The notes under the pieces were generated by a model. The model searched no databases. It worked only from the letters and a program-made list of their open reading frames with translations, and was not told the origin of the DNA. From Methylacidimicrobium fagopyrum (GTDB lineage Bacteria; Verrucomicrobiota; Verrucomicrobiia; Limisphaerales; UBA11358): a stretch of 64,000 nt of DNA. The translations under genes and the position numbers were made by a program. The stretch covers positions 62,001 through 126,000 of the forward strand of contig JAMFSJ010000033.1 in the NCBI GenBank assembly GCA_026225255.1, written 5' to 3'. This document shows positions 1 through 10,600 of the stretch, in pieces. Positions within the stretch are counted from its first letter, which is position 1, and each line of letters begins with the position of its first letter.

Positions 1-1
1 T

Positions 2-550
2 CAAAATGCAAGCGCCGCTGCAACTTTGGGAAATCCCCTCTACGGGTCAGCGTCGGTGAGCAATGATGAAGTCATCGCCGTTTTGATGGATTACACTAAT
101 TATCCCAGTGGCGGTCCCACCATCAATGCGAATTATCAAAAAAATCCCCAGAAGACAGCCTTTCTGAATGCCAAATTGTCGGGTTGGATTCCGGGAACGT
201 CCGGCACACCTTTGCCTGGTGTGGGCAACGATCTGGTTTATCGCGATCCGTGGGGTAATCCTTACCTCATCACGATGGATTTAAATTACGACGACCAATG
301 CGGCGATGTTTATTATTCAAAACAATCGGTTTCGCAAAGCCCGCCAATCAATGGAACTCCTCCTTATTCCCAGATCGGTTTCAATGGTTTGTCCAATCCT
401 AATTCCACGGCTTCTGACAATTTTCTATTTCACGGTAAAGTCATGGTCTGGTCAATGGGGCCGGATGGGAAATTTGATGCGCCTTCTCCGACCATTGCGA
501 CTCCGGCCAATGCGGGTTTCAACAAAGATAACATCCTGAGCTGGCAGTGA
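2..550 (+). CDS. GspG-like type II secretion pseudopilin, 5' partial
   Basis: The reading frame is open to the left edge of the window, so the N-terminus with its prepilin signal and hydrophobic helix lies outside. The visible part contains DPWGNPY and ends with a short DGKFD segment. Both are typical of the C-terminal globular part of GspG-like major pseudopilins, which in this phylum often carry a date- or table-like soluble domain. It stops 21 bases before the next pseudopilin gene and is probably its operon partner. The first possible start inside the window is a TTG at 26, but the frame clearly continues upstream. Function by family: subunit of a type II secretion or type IV pilus-like pseudopilus in the inner membrane and periplasm. 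The exact subfamily is uncertain because the diagnostic end is missing. Confidence 0.7.
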   Translation, partial: QNASAAATLGNPLYGSASVSNDEVIAVLMDYTNYPSGGPTINANYQKNPQKTAFLNAKLSGWIPGTSGTPLPGVGNDLVYRDPWGNPYLITMDLNYDDQCGDVYYSKQSVSQSPPINGTPPYSQIGFNGLSNPNSTASDNFLFHGKVMVWSMGPDGKFDAPSPTIATPANAGFNKDNILSWQ

Positions 551-571
551 TTTGATGTCGGCGGTATTTTT

Positions 572-1386
572 ATGAAAACCATTCGTCGTCCCTCTGCGTT
601 CACTTTGATTGAGTTGCTCGTAGTCATCTCGATCATCGCCATTTTGGCGGCGTTGACCGTGCCGGCATTGAAAAATATTGGCAAGTCAAATTCCCAGACG
701 AGTGCCGCGCGGCAATTGATGGATGACATCGGCCGCGCGCGCCAATACGCCATCAATAACCATTCATCGGTTTATATGGTGTTTGTGCCGACGAATTTTG
801 CCAATACAACTTTTATCAATGGGCTCAATACCATTCCTAATGCCAATGACCGGCAGCTTGCCTTGACCACGGCTACTAATTTGGTAGCCGGCCAGTTGAC
901 CGCCTATACTTTTGTATCGCTCGGTAAATTGGGTGACCAGCCGGGACGCCACACTTTCCATTATATTGATTCGTGGAAATATCTCCCGGACGGCACCATG
1001 ATTTATCCGGTAAAGTTCCAGACCTTGATAAAAGGTCCGACGCTATGGATCCAAAATTATAATCCTGTCGGCACTACCATTTTCAATTTTTCCGTCACCG
1101 CCATCCCATTTCCAACCGAGGCTTCACCGGCCATCAGCATGCCTTCCATTCAATTTAATTATCTCGGTCAGGCGATTAACAACAATGTTCCGCGTGATGA
1201 ATACATCATGCTCGATCAAGGCTACGTCAATTACCCGATTAATCCGGCCAAGATACCCATTCTGAGCGCTTCTTCTACCAGCACCGTCGTGGAAGTTCCG
1301 CCGGGCAACGCCACGAATACATCTTATAACATCATTCATATCACGGGATTAACCGGACGAGTCGGACTGGAGTCTTTCTTGTTCAA

Positions 1387-1390
<4 letters not shown>
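572..1390 (+). CDS. Prepilin-type protein, Verru_Chthon cassette protein D-like
   Basis: A 272-residue protein with a short basic leader followed by SAFTLIELLVVISIIAILA, the classic type IV prepilin methylation and cleavage motif with its hydrophobic helix (residues about 9-35). The residue before the processed Phe is Ala rather than the usual Gly. The rest is a soluble domain of unknown fold, rich in Asn and Thr. Cassette protein D of the four-gene set named after Verrucomicrobium and Chthoniobacter has this type of N-terminus, and the order of the following genes fits. Its stop overlaps the next start by 4 bases (ATGA), implying translational coupling. Role by inference: a minor pseudopilin of a secretion or pilus-like system. 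The N-terminal motif is certain; the cassette D assignment is from memory of the family. Confidence 0.75.
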
Positions 1391-2322
<932 letters not shown>

Positions 2323-2334
2323 CACCTATTTGTC

Positions 2335-3312
2335 GTGAAGAAAACACTATCAGGATGGGCGGTTGCCAATAGCCAATGGCCGATTGAAGAAAAAGCAGCG
2401 GCGTGTGCGGTTATTAATGGCCGCTCGGCATCCCAGTCGGCCATCGGCAATGTTCCCGCTCGTTCCGCTTTCTCGCTCGTTGAAATCTTGGTGGTCGTCT
2501 CCTTGCTCTCGCTCGTCGTGCTGGTCTTGATGTCGGTGTTCAACAGCACGCAAACGGCCTTCCGCGCGGGCGTCACGCAGACGGATGTTTTGGAAAGCAG
2601 CCGCATGGCGATGGGTTTGATCACGGCGGATTTAAAATTGATGGCGGCCGCCGGCGGGACGACGACTAATTTATTCGCCTTAGATAACAATTCCAGTGCG
2701 ACTTACGCTTCGATCGCTTACGCGCCTTTGACCCAAAGCCTGCCGGGCGAGGCCAATCCCAATACCCAGCGCACCAACCTGCTGAATTATTGTTTCTTTC
2801 TGACCAAAAACGGTCTCACGTGGACCGGCATCGGTTATGTCGTAAATCCCACGAACACCACTTTTTATTATCCGCTTTACCGCTATGCCGTTACGACGAA
2901 CATCAATTCCGCCGGCAGTCTCTACAACGATTTTCTGAACAAAATCTTAACTGGCCAATGGACCAACACGACCCTGACGCATCTGGTGGATGGGGTGGTG
3001 GATTTCCGGTTGCACGCGTATGATCCGAATGGCTATCCGTTGACGGCTAATTATCTTCTCCCGCGACAAAACATTGCTTTTGTTAACCCGGCGACGACGG
3101 CAAGCGAAGGGGGTTATATTTTTTACAGCAACAGCCTGCCCGCCGCCGTGGAAATCCAAATCGGCGTGCTGGAAGATCGGGTATTGAAACGCGCCCTCTC
3201 AATTCCCGTAGCATCGGCCCAGAGCAATTACCTCGCGCAGCAAGTCGGCCATGTCCGCATTTTCCGCCAGCGCGTGACCATCCCGAACGTTGACCGGACT
3301 GTTTACCAATGA
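2335..3312 (+). CDS. Prepilin-type protein, Verru_Chthon cassette protein C-like (PilW/GspJ type)
   Basis: A 325-residue protein starting at a GTG 13 bases after the previous stop. Its prepilin signal SAFSLVEILVVVSLLSLVV begins near residue 44, again after an unusually long leader. That leader holds a decayed form of the repeat pair seen in the gene before (2362-2386 and 2436-2452; translated SQWPI and SQSAIGN). After the helix comes a segment resembling the DVLESSRMAMGLI region of GspJ/PilW-like minor pseudopilins, then a long Asn/Thr-rich soluble part. The stop overlaps the next start by 4 bases (ATGA). Inferred role: minor pseudopilin assembled with its neighbours. Whether the system secretes proteins or builds a pilus cannot be told, since no ATPase or secretin gene lies in the window. 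Confidence 0.75.
   Translation: MKKTLSGWAVANSQWPIEEKAAACAVINGRSASQSAIGNVPARSAFSLVEILVVVSLLSLVVLVLMSVFNSTQTAFRAGVTQTDVLESSRMAMGLITADLKLMAAAGGTTTNLFALDNNSSATYASIAYAPLTQSLPGEANPNTQRTNLLNYCFFLTKNGLTWTGIGYVVNPTNTTFYYPLYRYAVTTNINSAGSLYNDFLNKILTGQWTNTTLTHLVDGVVDFRLHAYDPNGYPLTANYLLPRQNIAFVNPATTASEGGYIFYSNSLPAAVEIQIGVLEDRVLKRALSIPVASAQSNYLAQQVGHVRIFRQRVTIPNVDRTVYQ
2362..2452. repeat. Degenerate inverted heptamer repeat in the leader of the cassette C gene
   Basis: Bases 2362-2386 hold diverged direct units related to ATTGCCG or TGGCCGATT, and 2436-2452 holds the complementary GGCCATCGGCAAT. Their position, between the start codon and the prepilin motif, matches the intact pair in the preceding gene, which suggests an older copy that has drifted under coding constraint. 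Confidence 0.6.
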
Positions 3313-6300
3313 AACTCCAGAAGCCATTTACGATTGCCGATTGCCGATTGCCGATTGGGGAAAAATCGTCGGCGCGCGCCGCGTCCGTTTCTAATCGTCC
3401 CACGGCCCAAGGCATGGCCCTCATCATCACGCTCATCATGCTCGCGGTGACGTTGGTGATGGCGGTAGCGTTCCTCGCGCTTGCCCGCCGCGAACGCGCG
3501 GCCGTCAGCACCACGACCGATACGACCACCGCTAATTTTGCCACCAGTGCCGGGCTCGCCGCCGCGCAATCCCAGATCATGGCCAACCTGCTGAACACCA
3601 ATAGTTTTAAGACTTTGGGCAACGGTCTCTACAATTTCAACCTCATCGTTTCCACCAATTTTATCAATGGCTTTGGATATGATGACGTGTTGGGCACAAA
3701 CGTAATCAATGTTAATTATAGTTATTCCGATAAAGCCGGTTTTCCGCCACTAACGCCGCCGGAATACCTCCAAAACATTGCCAACCTGCAATTACTGCCC
3801 CGCGTGCCCGTGTTCGTCGTCACCAACACGGCCGGCTCCAATGATTTTCGCTACTATCTGGATTTGAACCGTAACGGATTTTTTGAAGACAGCGGCTTTG
3901 TGCCGAACGTGGTCAACAATGGCGGCGTGATCACCACCAACGGTTTTATTTCGGCCGTGGGCGACCCGCAATGGATCGGCATGTTGGCGCGGCCCGACAC
4001 GATGCACTCGCCGAACAATCAATTCGTCTCCCGCTACGCCTTTCTGGCCCAGCCCATTGGCAATACTTTGGACATTAATTTTATCCATAATGAAGGCGCA
4101 ACGCCCTTGGTCGGCAGTTTTTCTCTAGGCGGCGGGAATTATCGACGCAATCAAGGCGTTGGCGCTTGGGAACTTAATTTGGCTGCGTTTTTTACCGACC
4201 TGAATACCAACACTTACGCTTGGGATGCGCCCTCTTACGGCTACAATTTCGCTGGTGGTGGCGTTGGCGTGGGTTTCTCGAATGCGGCAGCCATTTACGC
4301 CTACCGGCTGAACGGTGGTGTAAACGTTTCTACCTACACCACGGCGGTTCTGCCGAGCGCGCAAAGCGTATTGAAAAACGCCGCCAATGTTTTTGGCTAT
4401 GATCGGATTGATGCCTATTCCGACGGGCCGTTGCAAACGTCGAACTCCCTGTCATCGGTATTGCCGGATAACGATTTGAGTGTTATCGCTCAACCGTGGC
4501 CGGGAGCCAGTGTCACCAACCGCTATACCGATCTCAGTGAAGACTTGTTTGATTTGAACTCAACTAAAACAACCACGTCTTTAGCCAACCGCCTTATCAA
4601 TTCTGCGACGAATGCCTCCACCTACGACCGCTACACCTATTACCGGTTGCTCTCGCAATTAGGCACGGACTCCGACCCTGATGCGGGCAAGATGAACCTG
4701 AATTATTCCAATGTGCTGATCAATTACGACATCAATGGCGTAGTGACCAACATGACGATCATTCCCGGTGCTGAAACCAATCTGGTGCCGTGGACGGCGA
4801 CCAATTTCTTCATGGCCGCGGCCGACCGGATGCTGCGCTTTTATACCACCAACTGGTTCACCGCCAATCCATCCAACTATCTGGCGACTTACTACGGGGT
4901 CAACACTCAATATCGCTATTCCAATATCAACGATGATTTCGTGACCAATTCCCCGACCGGCTTTGGTTTGACGAACTTTACTTTACTCGGCGTAGTCGGC
5001 AATGGCTTCTTGGATTTGACCAATCAGATTCCAGCGTTTGGCATCACGAACATTCCCGTCTATGTCAACGGCCAGTTCGTCTACTCCCCCGCCGTCAACC
5101 GCCTCCTGCAAATGGCGGCGAATCTCTACGACGAATCCACGACGAATTTTTATCCCTCCGTCTTCAAGCCGCTATTCGAACAGGATCAAGTGGGTGATGT
5201 GTTCATCGTTGGTTTCCGGCAAGTTCGGTCTGTCATCGGCATGAACGATGCCGAGTTGAATGCTCCGTATGATATTTCGCAATTATATGATGCTTTTTCC
5301 CATGGTGCGTCACCTGCTCCGATGATTGATTCTGGGGCTGGCATCAACGTCTATGGCGTGCCGTGGATCATTGGGGCGAAAAAAGGTTTTCCGAATTTTA
5401 ATAAATTTGGGATGCAAAGTATCGTGCAAGCCACCCGCAAGTTGCAGGTTCACCGTTCGTTTATTCCAACGTTAGCGAACCCGGGGACGCCACTGTTTTT
5501 GACCAACCAATTGCTGGCCTTCAGTATCAGCAACAACATCAATGCTGAGTGCTGGAATTCTTATGCTAATGCTTACCCGTATCCGGTTCAGGTTTATGCG
5601 TTAGATACACTCTCCATGTGGATTACCAATGACGCAGGAGCCCCTGCCACTTTTTTTAATAATTCACAAATCACCAATGGTTTTGTGGTTAATCCGTGGC
5701 CGGGCTATAATTCCATTAGTCCAGCCATATCATTTACCAACGCGCTATCAGCCGTGGCTACCTTGCTAACGAACTGTGATTTTTATTTTGGCTCGTCGCC
5801 GCCGGGAGTGAGTGGCTTCTATTCAGATTCGCTTGCTTACGGATGGGAGACAAATAGATTTGATTTAAAATTTCCGCATTTCGGTGTGTTGACGACCAAT
5901 CGGTTGCAGTTGTATATGCTGGATACCTCAGGCCCCCCTGGGTTGAATCATGTCATTGATTACGTGCATTTCGCCGGCCCGCAGCCGGCGCTGGATATTA
6001 GTGCGGCCCTTGAGACTAACAATCCAGCAGCCCCGGGATATGGTCCGAACATGTGGAGTCAGGCGGTTGATGCCAACGGTGCGCTTATTGGAATTAAGAG
6101 CCAAATACTTGCTTCGGAACAACCTATTACTCCAAACGCTACACTTGCAAACGGCGCGCTTTATTGGGCAAATATTGCAACGAATCAGGCTCAAATAGAT
6201 GCCTTTGCGGCCTTTATGGGTAAAACACCTCCATATGGCTCCGATCAGTCTGGTGCGACCAACTATGTCGCCCAAGTTCCTTTTACGCCCACAGCCACTA

Positions 6301-7484
6301 TCTCTCAATACACTTCATGGCAGGCGAACGATCCATTGGTGCATTATTTAAGCAGTGACTTGAATTACTTTGGCACGGAAAAAATTAACGGAAACCCTGC
6401 GGTTCCGACTGGAGTGCAGGCCCAGTATGGTCAAATTGGCAGCATTGTATATTATCCAGTTTTCAACGCGGTGAATGACCGTTATCAACCGTGGGGCGTG
6501 GTTGCACCGGTAAAATATCAAACCACAGGCTATAATTTTACAAATGCCTACAATTTGATTTACAAAGACCCATTAATTTATAATTCCGACAGTTGGGATT
6601 TGCCGACGAATGTTTATCCTACCGTCGGCTGGATCGGTCGCGTGCATCGCGGCACGCCGTGGCAGACAGTTTATCTTAAAGCGCATAATATCTTGGATGG
6701 CACCCCCGTCGGCACCAATACGTGGTTGGCTTGGACCGGGGATTACGATGCGTTTGATGCGGCCAATAGTGCGCCGTTGCAAGACCGGATGTTGTTTGAT
6801 CTCTTCACCACGCGTTTTAATGACAATGCGGCACGCGGCACGTTGTCGGTGAACGTAGGCGCGGGCAGTTCTGACCCGTCGTCGGGTCTGGCAGCTTGGT
6901 CCGCCTTATTCAGCGGCATGGTGGCAATAACGAATATCGTTCCGTATCAAGTTTTAAGTCTTAATAGAATCCCGACGAACGATTGGTCAATCATCCCGCC
7001 CGCGGGTGTGTTTGGGCTGAATTCCTATGTGGGAACTCTGGTGGCGAATATCAATAGTGCGCGCACCAATTTCACCGGTGCTGACGGCGTGAAAGGTTCG
7101 TTTGAACACGTGGGCGATATTCTTTCGGCGGTCAAACTGACGGAGCAGTCACCCTATTTGAACCTCAGCAACACCAATCAATTAAGGTATGGCATCAGTG
7201 ACGAAGCCTACGAATGGTTGCCGCAACAGATGATGGGATTGGTGCGCGAAAGTCACACGCCGCGTTATGTGGTGTATGCTTATGGTCAGGCGTTGCGTCC
7301 GGCGGTGAATGGATTGGTGACGAGCGGCAACTATTTTGGCTTGGCCACGAATTATCAAGTCGTGGCGGAAAGTGCCGTGCGCGCCGTCGTCTCCGTGCGG
7401 CAGACGGTGACCAGTTCGGCCACCGGCCCGGTAACGAATTACACCACGCAAGTGGAGAATTACACCGTGTTGCCACCGTATTGA
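3309..7484 (+). CDS. Large PilX-like membrane-anchored protein, Verru_Chthon cassette protein A-like
   Basis: A 1391-residue protein, last of the pseudopilin operon. The N-terminus carries a 35-residue leader with another copy of the 7-base repeat (3332-3356, translated IADCRLPI), then GMALIITLIMLAVTLVMAV, a PilX-like hydrophobic helix, followed by RRERAAV. The remaining 1300 residues form a very large exported region, rich in Asn, Thr, Tyr and Pro, with no recognisable enzyme motif. Cassette protein A is described as a protein of over a thousand residues with such an N-terminus, and it sits beside B, C and D as here. It is likely a giant minor pseudopilin or tip component exposed to the periplasm or cell surface; its function is unknown. 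The ATGA overlap couples it to the previous gene. Confidence 0.72.
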   Translation: MKLQKPFTIADCRLPIGEKSSARAASVSNRPTAQGMALIITLIMLAVTLVMAVAFLALARRERAAVSTTTDTTTANFATSAGLAAAQSQIMANLLNTNSFKTLGNGLYNFNLIVSTNFINGFGYDDVLGTNVINVNYSYSDKAGFPPLTPPEYLQNIANLQLLPRVPVFVVTNTAGSNDFRYYLDLNRNGFFEDSGFVPNVVNNGGVITTNGFISAVGDPQWIGMLARPDTMHSPNNQFVSRYAFLAQPIGNTLDINFIHNEGATPLVGSFSLGGGNYRRNQGVGAWELNLAAFFTDLNTNTYAWDAPSYGYNFAGGGVGVGFSNAAAIYAYRLNGGVNVSTYTTAVLPSAQSVLKNAANVFGYDRIDAYSDGPLQTSNSLSSVLPDNDLSVIAQPWPGASVTNRYTDLSEDLFDLNSTKTTTSLANRLINSATNASTYDRYTYYRLLSQLGTDSDPDAGKMNLNYSNVLINYDINGVVTNMTIIPGAETNLVPWTATNFFMAAADRMLRFYTTNWFTANPSNYLATYYGVNTQYRYSNINDDFVTNSPTGFGLTNFTLLGVVGNGFLDLTNQIPAFGITNIPVYVNGQFVYSPAVNRLLQMAANLYDESTTNFYPSVFKPLFEQDQVGDVFIVGFRQVRSVIGMNDAELNAPYDISQLYDAFSHGASPAPMIDSGAGINVYGVPWIIGAKKGFPNFNKFGMQSIVQATRKLQVHRSFIPTLANPGTPLFLTNQLLAFSISNNINAECWNSYANAYPYPVQVYALDTLSMWITNDAGAPATFFNNSQITNGFVVNPWPGYNSISPAISFTNALSAVATLLTNCDFYFGSSPPGVSGFYSDSLAYGWETNRFDLKFPHFGVLTTNRLQLYMLDTSGPPGLNHVIDYVHFAGPQPALDISAALETNNPAAPGYGPNMWSQAVDANGALIGIKSQILASEQPITPNATLANGALYWANIATNQAQIDAFAAFMGKTPPYGSDQSGATNYVAQVPFTPTATISQYTSWQANDPLVHYLSSDLNYFGTEKINGNPAVPTGVQAQYGQIGSIVYYPVFNAVNDRYQPWGVVAPVKYQTTGYNFTNAYNLIYKDPLIYNSDSWDLPTNVYPTVGWIGRVHRGTPWQTVYLKAHNILDGTPVGTNTWLAWTGDYDAFDAANSAPLQDRMLFDLFTTRFNDNAARGTLSVNVGAGSSDPSSGLAAWSALFSGMVAITNIVPYQVLSLNRIPTNDWSIIPPAGVFGLNSYVGTLVANINSARTNFTGADGVKGSFEHVGDILSAVKLTEQSPYLNLSNTNQLRYGISDEAYEWLPQQMMGLVRESHTPRYVVYAYGQALRPAVNGLVTSGNYFGLATNYQVVAESAVRAVVSVRQTVTSSATGPVTNYTTQVENYTVLPPY
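3332..3356. repeat. Tandem GATTGCC repeat in the leader of the cassette A gene
   Basis: Three and a half copies of the 7-base unit GATTGCC start 23 bases after the ATG. They encode the same IADCRLPI peptide as in the cassette B gene. No clear opposite arm is visible before the hydrophobic helix, so this is a single-armed copy. Confidence 0.8.
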
Positions 7485-7506
7485 GGCCGTAGCCAACGGG
7501 CGGTAG

Positions 7507-7525
7507 CGGCGGTCGATGACCGCCG
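7507..7525. terminator. Hairpin between the cassette operon and the giant protease gene
   Basis: CGGCGGTC and GACCGCCG form a perfect 8-bp stem with a 3-base loop, 23 bases after the stop codon of the cassette A gene. A second GC-rich block (7543-7570) could extend it. No U-run follows, so it may be a repeat-type hairpin rather than a true intrinsic terminator. The rest of the 171-base gap holds nothing else obvious. Confidence 0.4.
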
Positions 7526-7655
7526 TGGGGATATTTTGAGAAGCCCGGCGGTCAACCGACCGTCGCCACCAGCAAAATGCTTAGGTAGCGGTTTCGATAG
7601 TGGTGAAGCCGGGGGGATTTGGCGGAGATAGCGGGATTTTAACGAGAACAAAGTT

Positions 7656-10600
7656 ATGCGACGTAAAATTTGGATTTCAATAGCGGCATGCTTGCTGTTA
7701 GTGACAGCGGCATGGTTGTTGTGGCCGCGCGGCAATGGCGCGGTGCCAAAAGCCAGTGCGCCCGCGTCGCCCGTCGCTGCCGTTGCGCCCGCGACGAATA
7801 CGGTTGTCGCCGCCAAAAAAGCCAGCCAACTGGCGACGGGCACGAACCGTTTCGCGTTCCGTTTATCGAACACCAAAGCCTCGCTGGTGCAGCTGACTCA
7901 CAATGCGCACGCGGTCTTGTTGCAGAATGCGTTTCTGGATACGTCGCTGTCGCTGACGGGCTTGGATATTCCGGCAAAATTAAAATCAAACGGTCATCCG
8001 GGCGCTTACATCGTGCAGGCGCGCGGGCCGATTGACGCGGCGTTTCGCACGTTGTTGTCGGCGGTGGGCGCGCAGGTCGTTTCTTACATTCCCAACAATG
8101 CGTATCTCGTGAACGCCTCGGCGGGAAGCGCGAGTGTGTTGTCGGGCAATGCGCTGGTGCAGGCCGTGTTGCCTTACGAACCGTATTATAAATTGCAACC
8201 TTCCTTACTTGGCTTGGTGGTGGAAGATCAACCGTTGCCGCCGGGCACGGGCTTGACGTTGGGTTTGTTCGGGCTGAATGGAATGACTCCGGAGCAAGTG
8301 TTGCCCGCCAATCTTTTCCATATCGCCAGCGTGAGTCAATCGCCGTTCGGGCCGATTGTGAGCGGGGTCGCGTTGGGAAGTTTGGCGACGTTGGCGCAAA
8401 ATCCTTACATCCAAGTCATGGAAGTCACGCATCAACGCCGGTCGGCTAATGACTTGGCGCGTGTTGCTTTGGGGATCTCGACGGATACCTTGACGCCGAC
8501 GAACTACCTGAACTTGACCGGCAAGAATGTCATGGTGGAAGTGAATGATACGGGCATTGATCCCTTGCATCCGGATTTTTCGGTTAGCGGCAGCGCGAGC
8601 AACGCTCCTTCCGGCGGATCGCGGGTGTTCGGCGACTCGCCCCAAAGTCTGTTGGATACGATCGGCCACGGCACTTTCGTCGCGGGCATCATCGCGGGCA
8701 ATGGCGCGGAATCATTGACGTTGACCAATCCGCCGCAAGGTTCGGTGACGAATGCGGATCTGCGCGGCAAAGCGCCACAGGCCACGTTGTTCTCGGTGGG
8801 CGGCATTGCCGGCGGCCACGATCCACTGGCGATTTCCGATTATTATTTGCAAGCCGCACCCGCGTTGACGAATGCCTTGATCTCAAATAATAGTTGGGTC
8901 TATGGGGGAGATTTTGATTATGACTTGGCCTCGGCGAGTTATGACGCGGCGACGCGCGATGCGTTGCCGTTCAGGACCGGTTCGCAGCCGGTGTTGTTCG
9001 TTTTTGCGGCGGGCAATGACGGCGGTGGGGATGACGATGGTTCCGGCGGGTCGGCGGATACAATTCATTCACCCGGCACGGCGAAGAATGTCATCACCGT
9101 GGGCGCGTTGGAGCAGCCGCGTGGCATCACTAATATCGTGACGGATGCACAGACTAACTCGAGCGCCATCTGGGAACCGGCGACGGATTCGAGTTCACAG
9201 GTAGCCAGTTATTCTTCCCGTGGCAACGTCGGCATTAATACCGAAGGCCCGTTCGGTCGCTTCAAACCCGACGTGGTCGCTCCGGGAAGTTTTGTGGTTT
9301 CGACCACTTCGGAAAATTGGGATACCAATGCCTACTATAGCCCGACTAATACCGCATCGACGGATTATACCTTTCAGTTAGCCGCGACGAATGCGTTGAA
9401 TAACTACAATGTATCCGTGCCACCGAATACGGTGGGGGTCACGATCACGATCACGACGAACCAACTTTCGCCCACGCCGTTTCCGACCTTATTACTTTAC
9501 GCGCAATTGGTGGGTAATCCCGATCCCGTCGGTGCGCCGGGCAGCATTGACATTACGAGCGCCAATAACAAGATTACGATTCCTCCCGGTGGCGGCGCCA
9601 TCACGATCGCGTCGATTCAAAATAACGGTTTTCAATTTGCCGTGGCTAACACCAATGCGCTGGTGGTGAATTATGATTTGACCGTCACGATTACCACGAC
9701 CAATGACCTGGGTGATTACTACTCGGTATTGGAAGGTTTGAACGACACGTTGGCCCCGTGGTATCACTACGAATCCGGCACGAGCATGGCCACGCCCGCC
9801 GTTTCTGGCGTGCTGGCTTTGATCCAAGATTACTTCACCAACACGTTGCAACTGACCCCGAGTCCGGCGTTGCTCAAGGCCATGCTCATCAATGGTTCGC
9901 GTTCCGTCGGCGGCTATTCGTATGCCATCACTAATGGTAATAACTTTGAAGGTTGGGGTTTGCCGAGCATCATCAATTCCTTGCCGTTGACTTCGGGGGC
10001 ACAGCCGTTCACGCCCAGTAAATTGACCGGTGCAACTTCGCCGTTGTTCTTTGTGGATCAGAGCCCGACCAATGCTTTGGCGACGGGTGCCAGCCATACT
10101 TACATCATCCATGTGGATACGAATCCGAATGACTTTGCGCAGTATCTCAATCTGCAAGCGACCTTGGTTTGGACGGACCCGCCCGGCGATCCCAATGCGG
10201 CGATCAAGCTGGTCAACAATCTCGACTTGGTTATTACTAACTTGGATGCGCCGACCAATATTTATTTCGGCAACGATATTCAACCCAGCCTCGGCTACAA
10301 CTTGCCGTGGAATACGAACGCCCCGCCGAATTTGGATACGATCAATAATGTGGAGAACATCATTCTCCCGCCGTTGTTGGCTGGCAACTATTCCGTCACC
10401 GTGATCGGTCGCGAGGTGAACGTGAATGCGGTCACCGCGCAAGCCAGTGACGTGGTGCAAGATTTCGCGTTAGTCGTTTCCGTGGGCGAAGGGGAAGTGC
10501 CGGGGGCGATTACTTCAGTGGACGATTCAGGAGCGACCATCAATCCTACTGCGGGCCAACAGATCACGGTGGTCACGACCACGAATTCGCCGTTGTTTAA

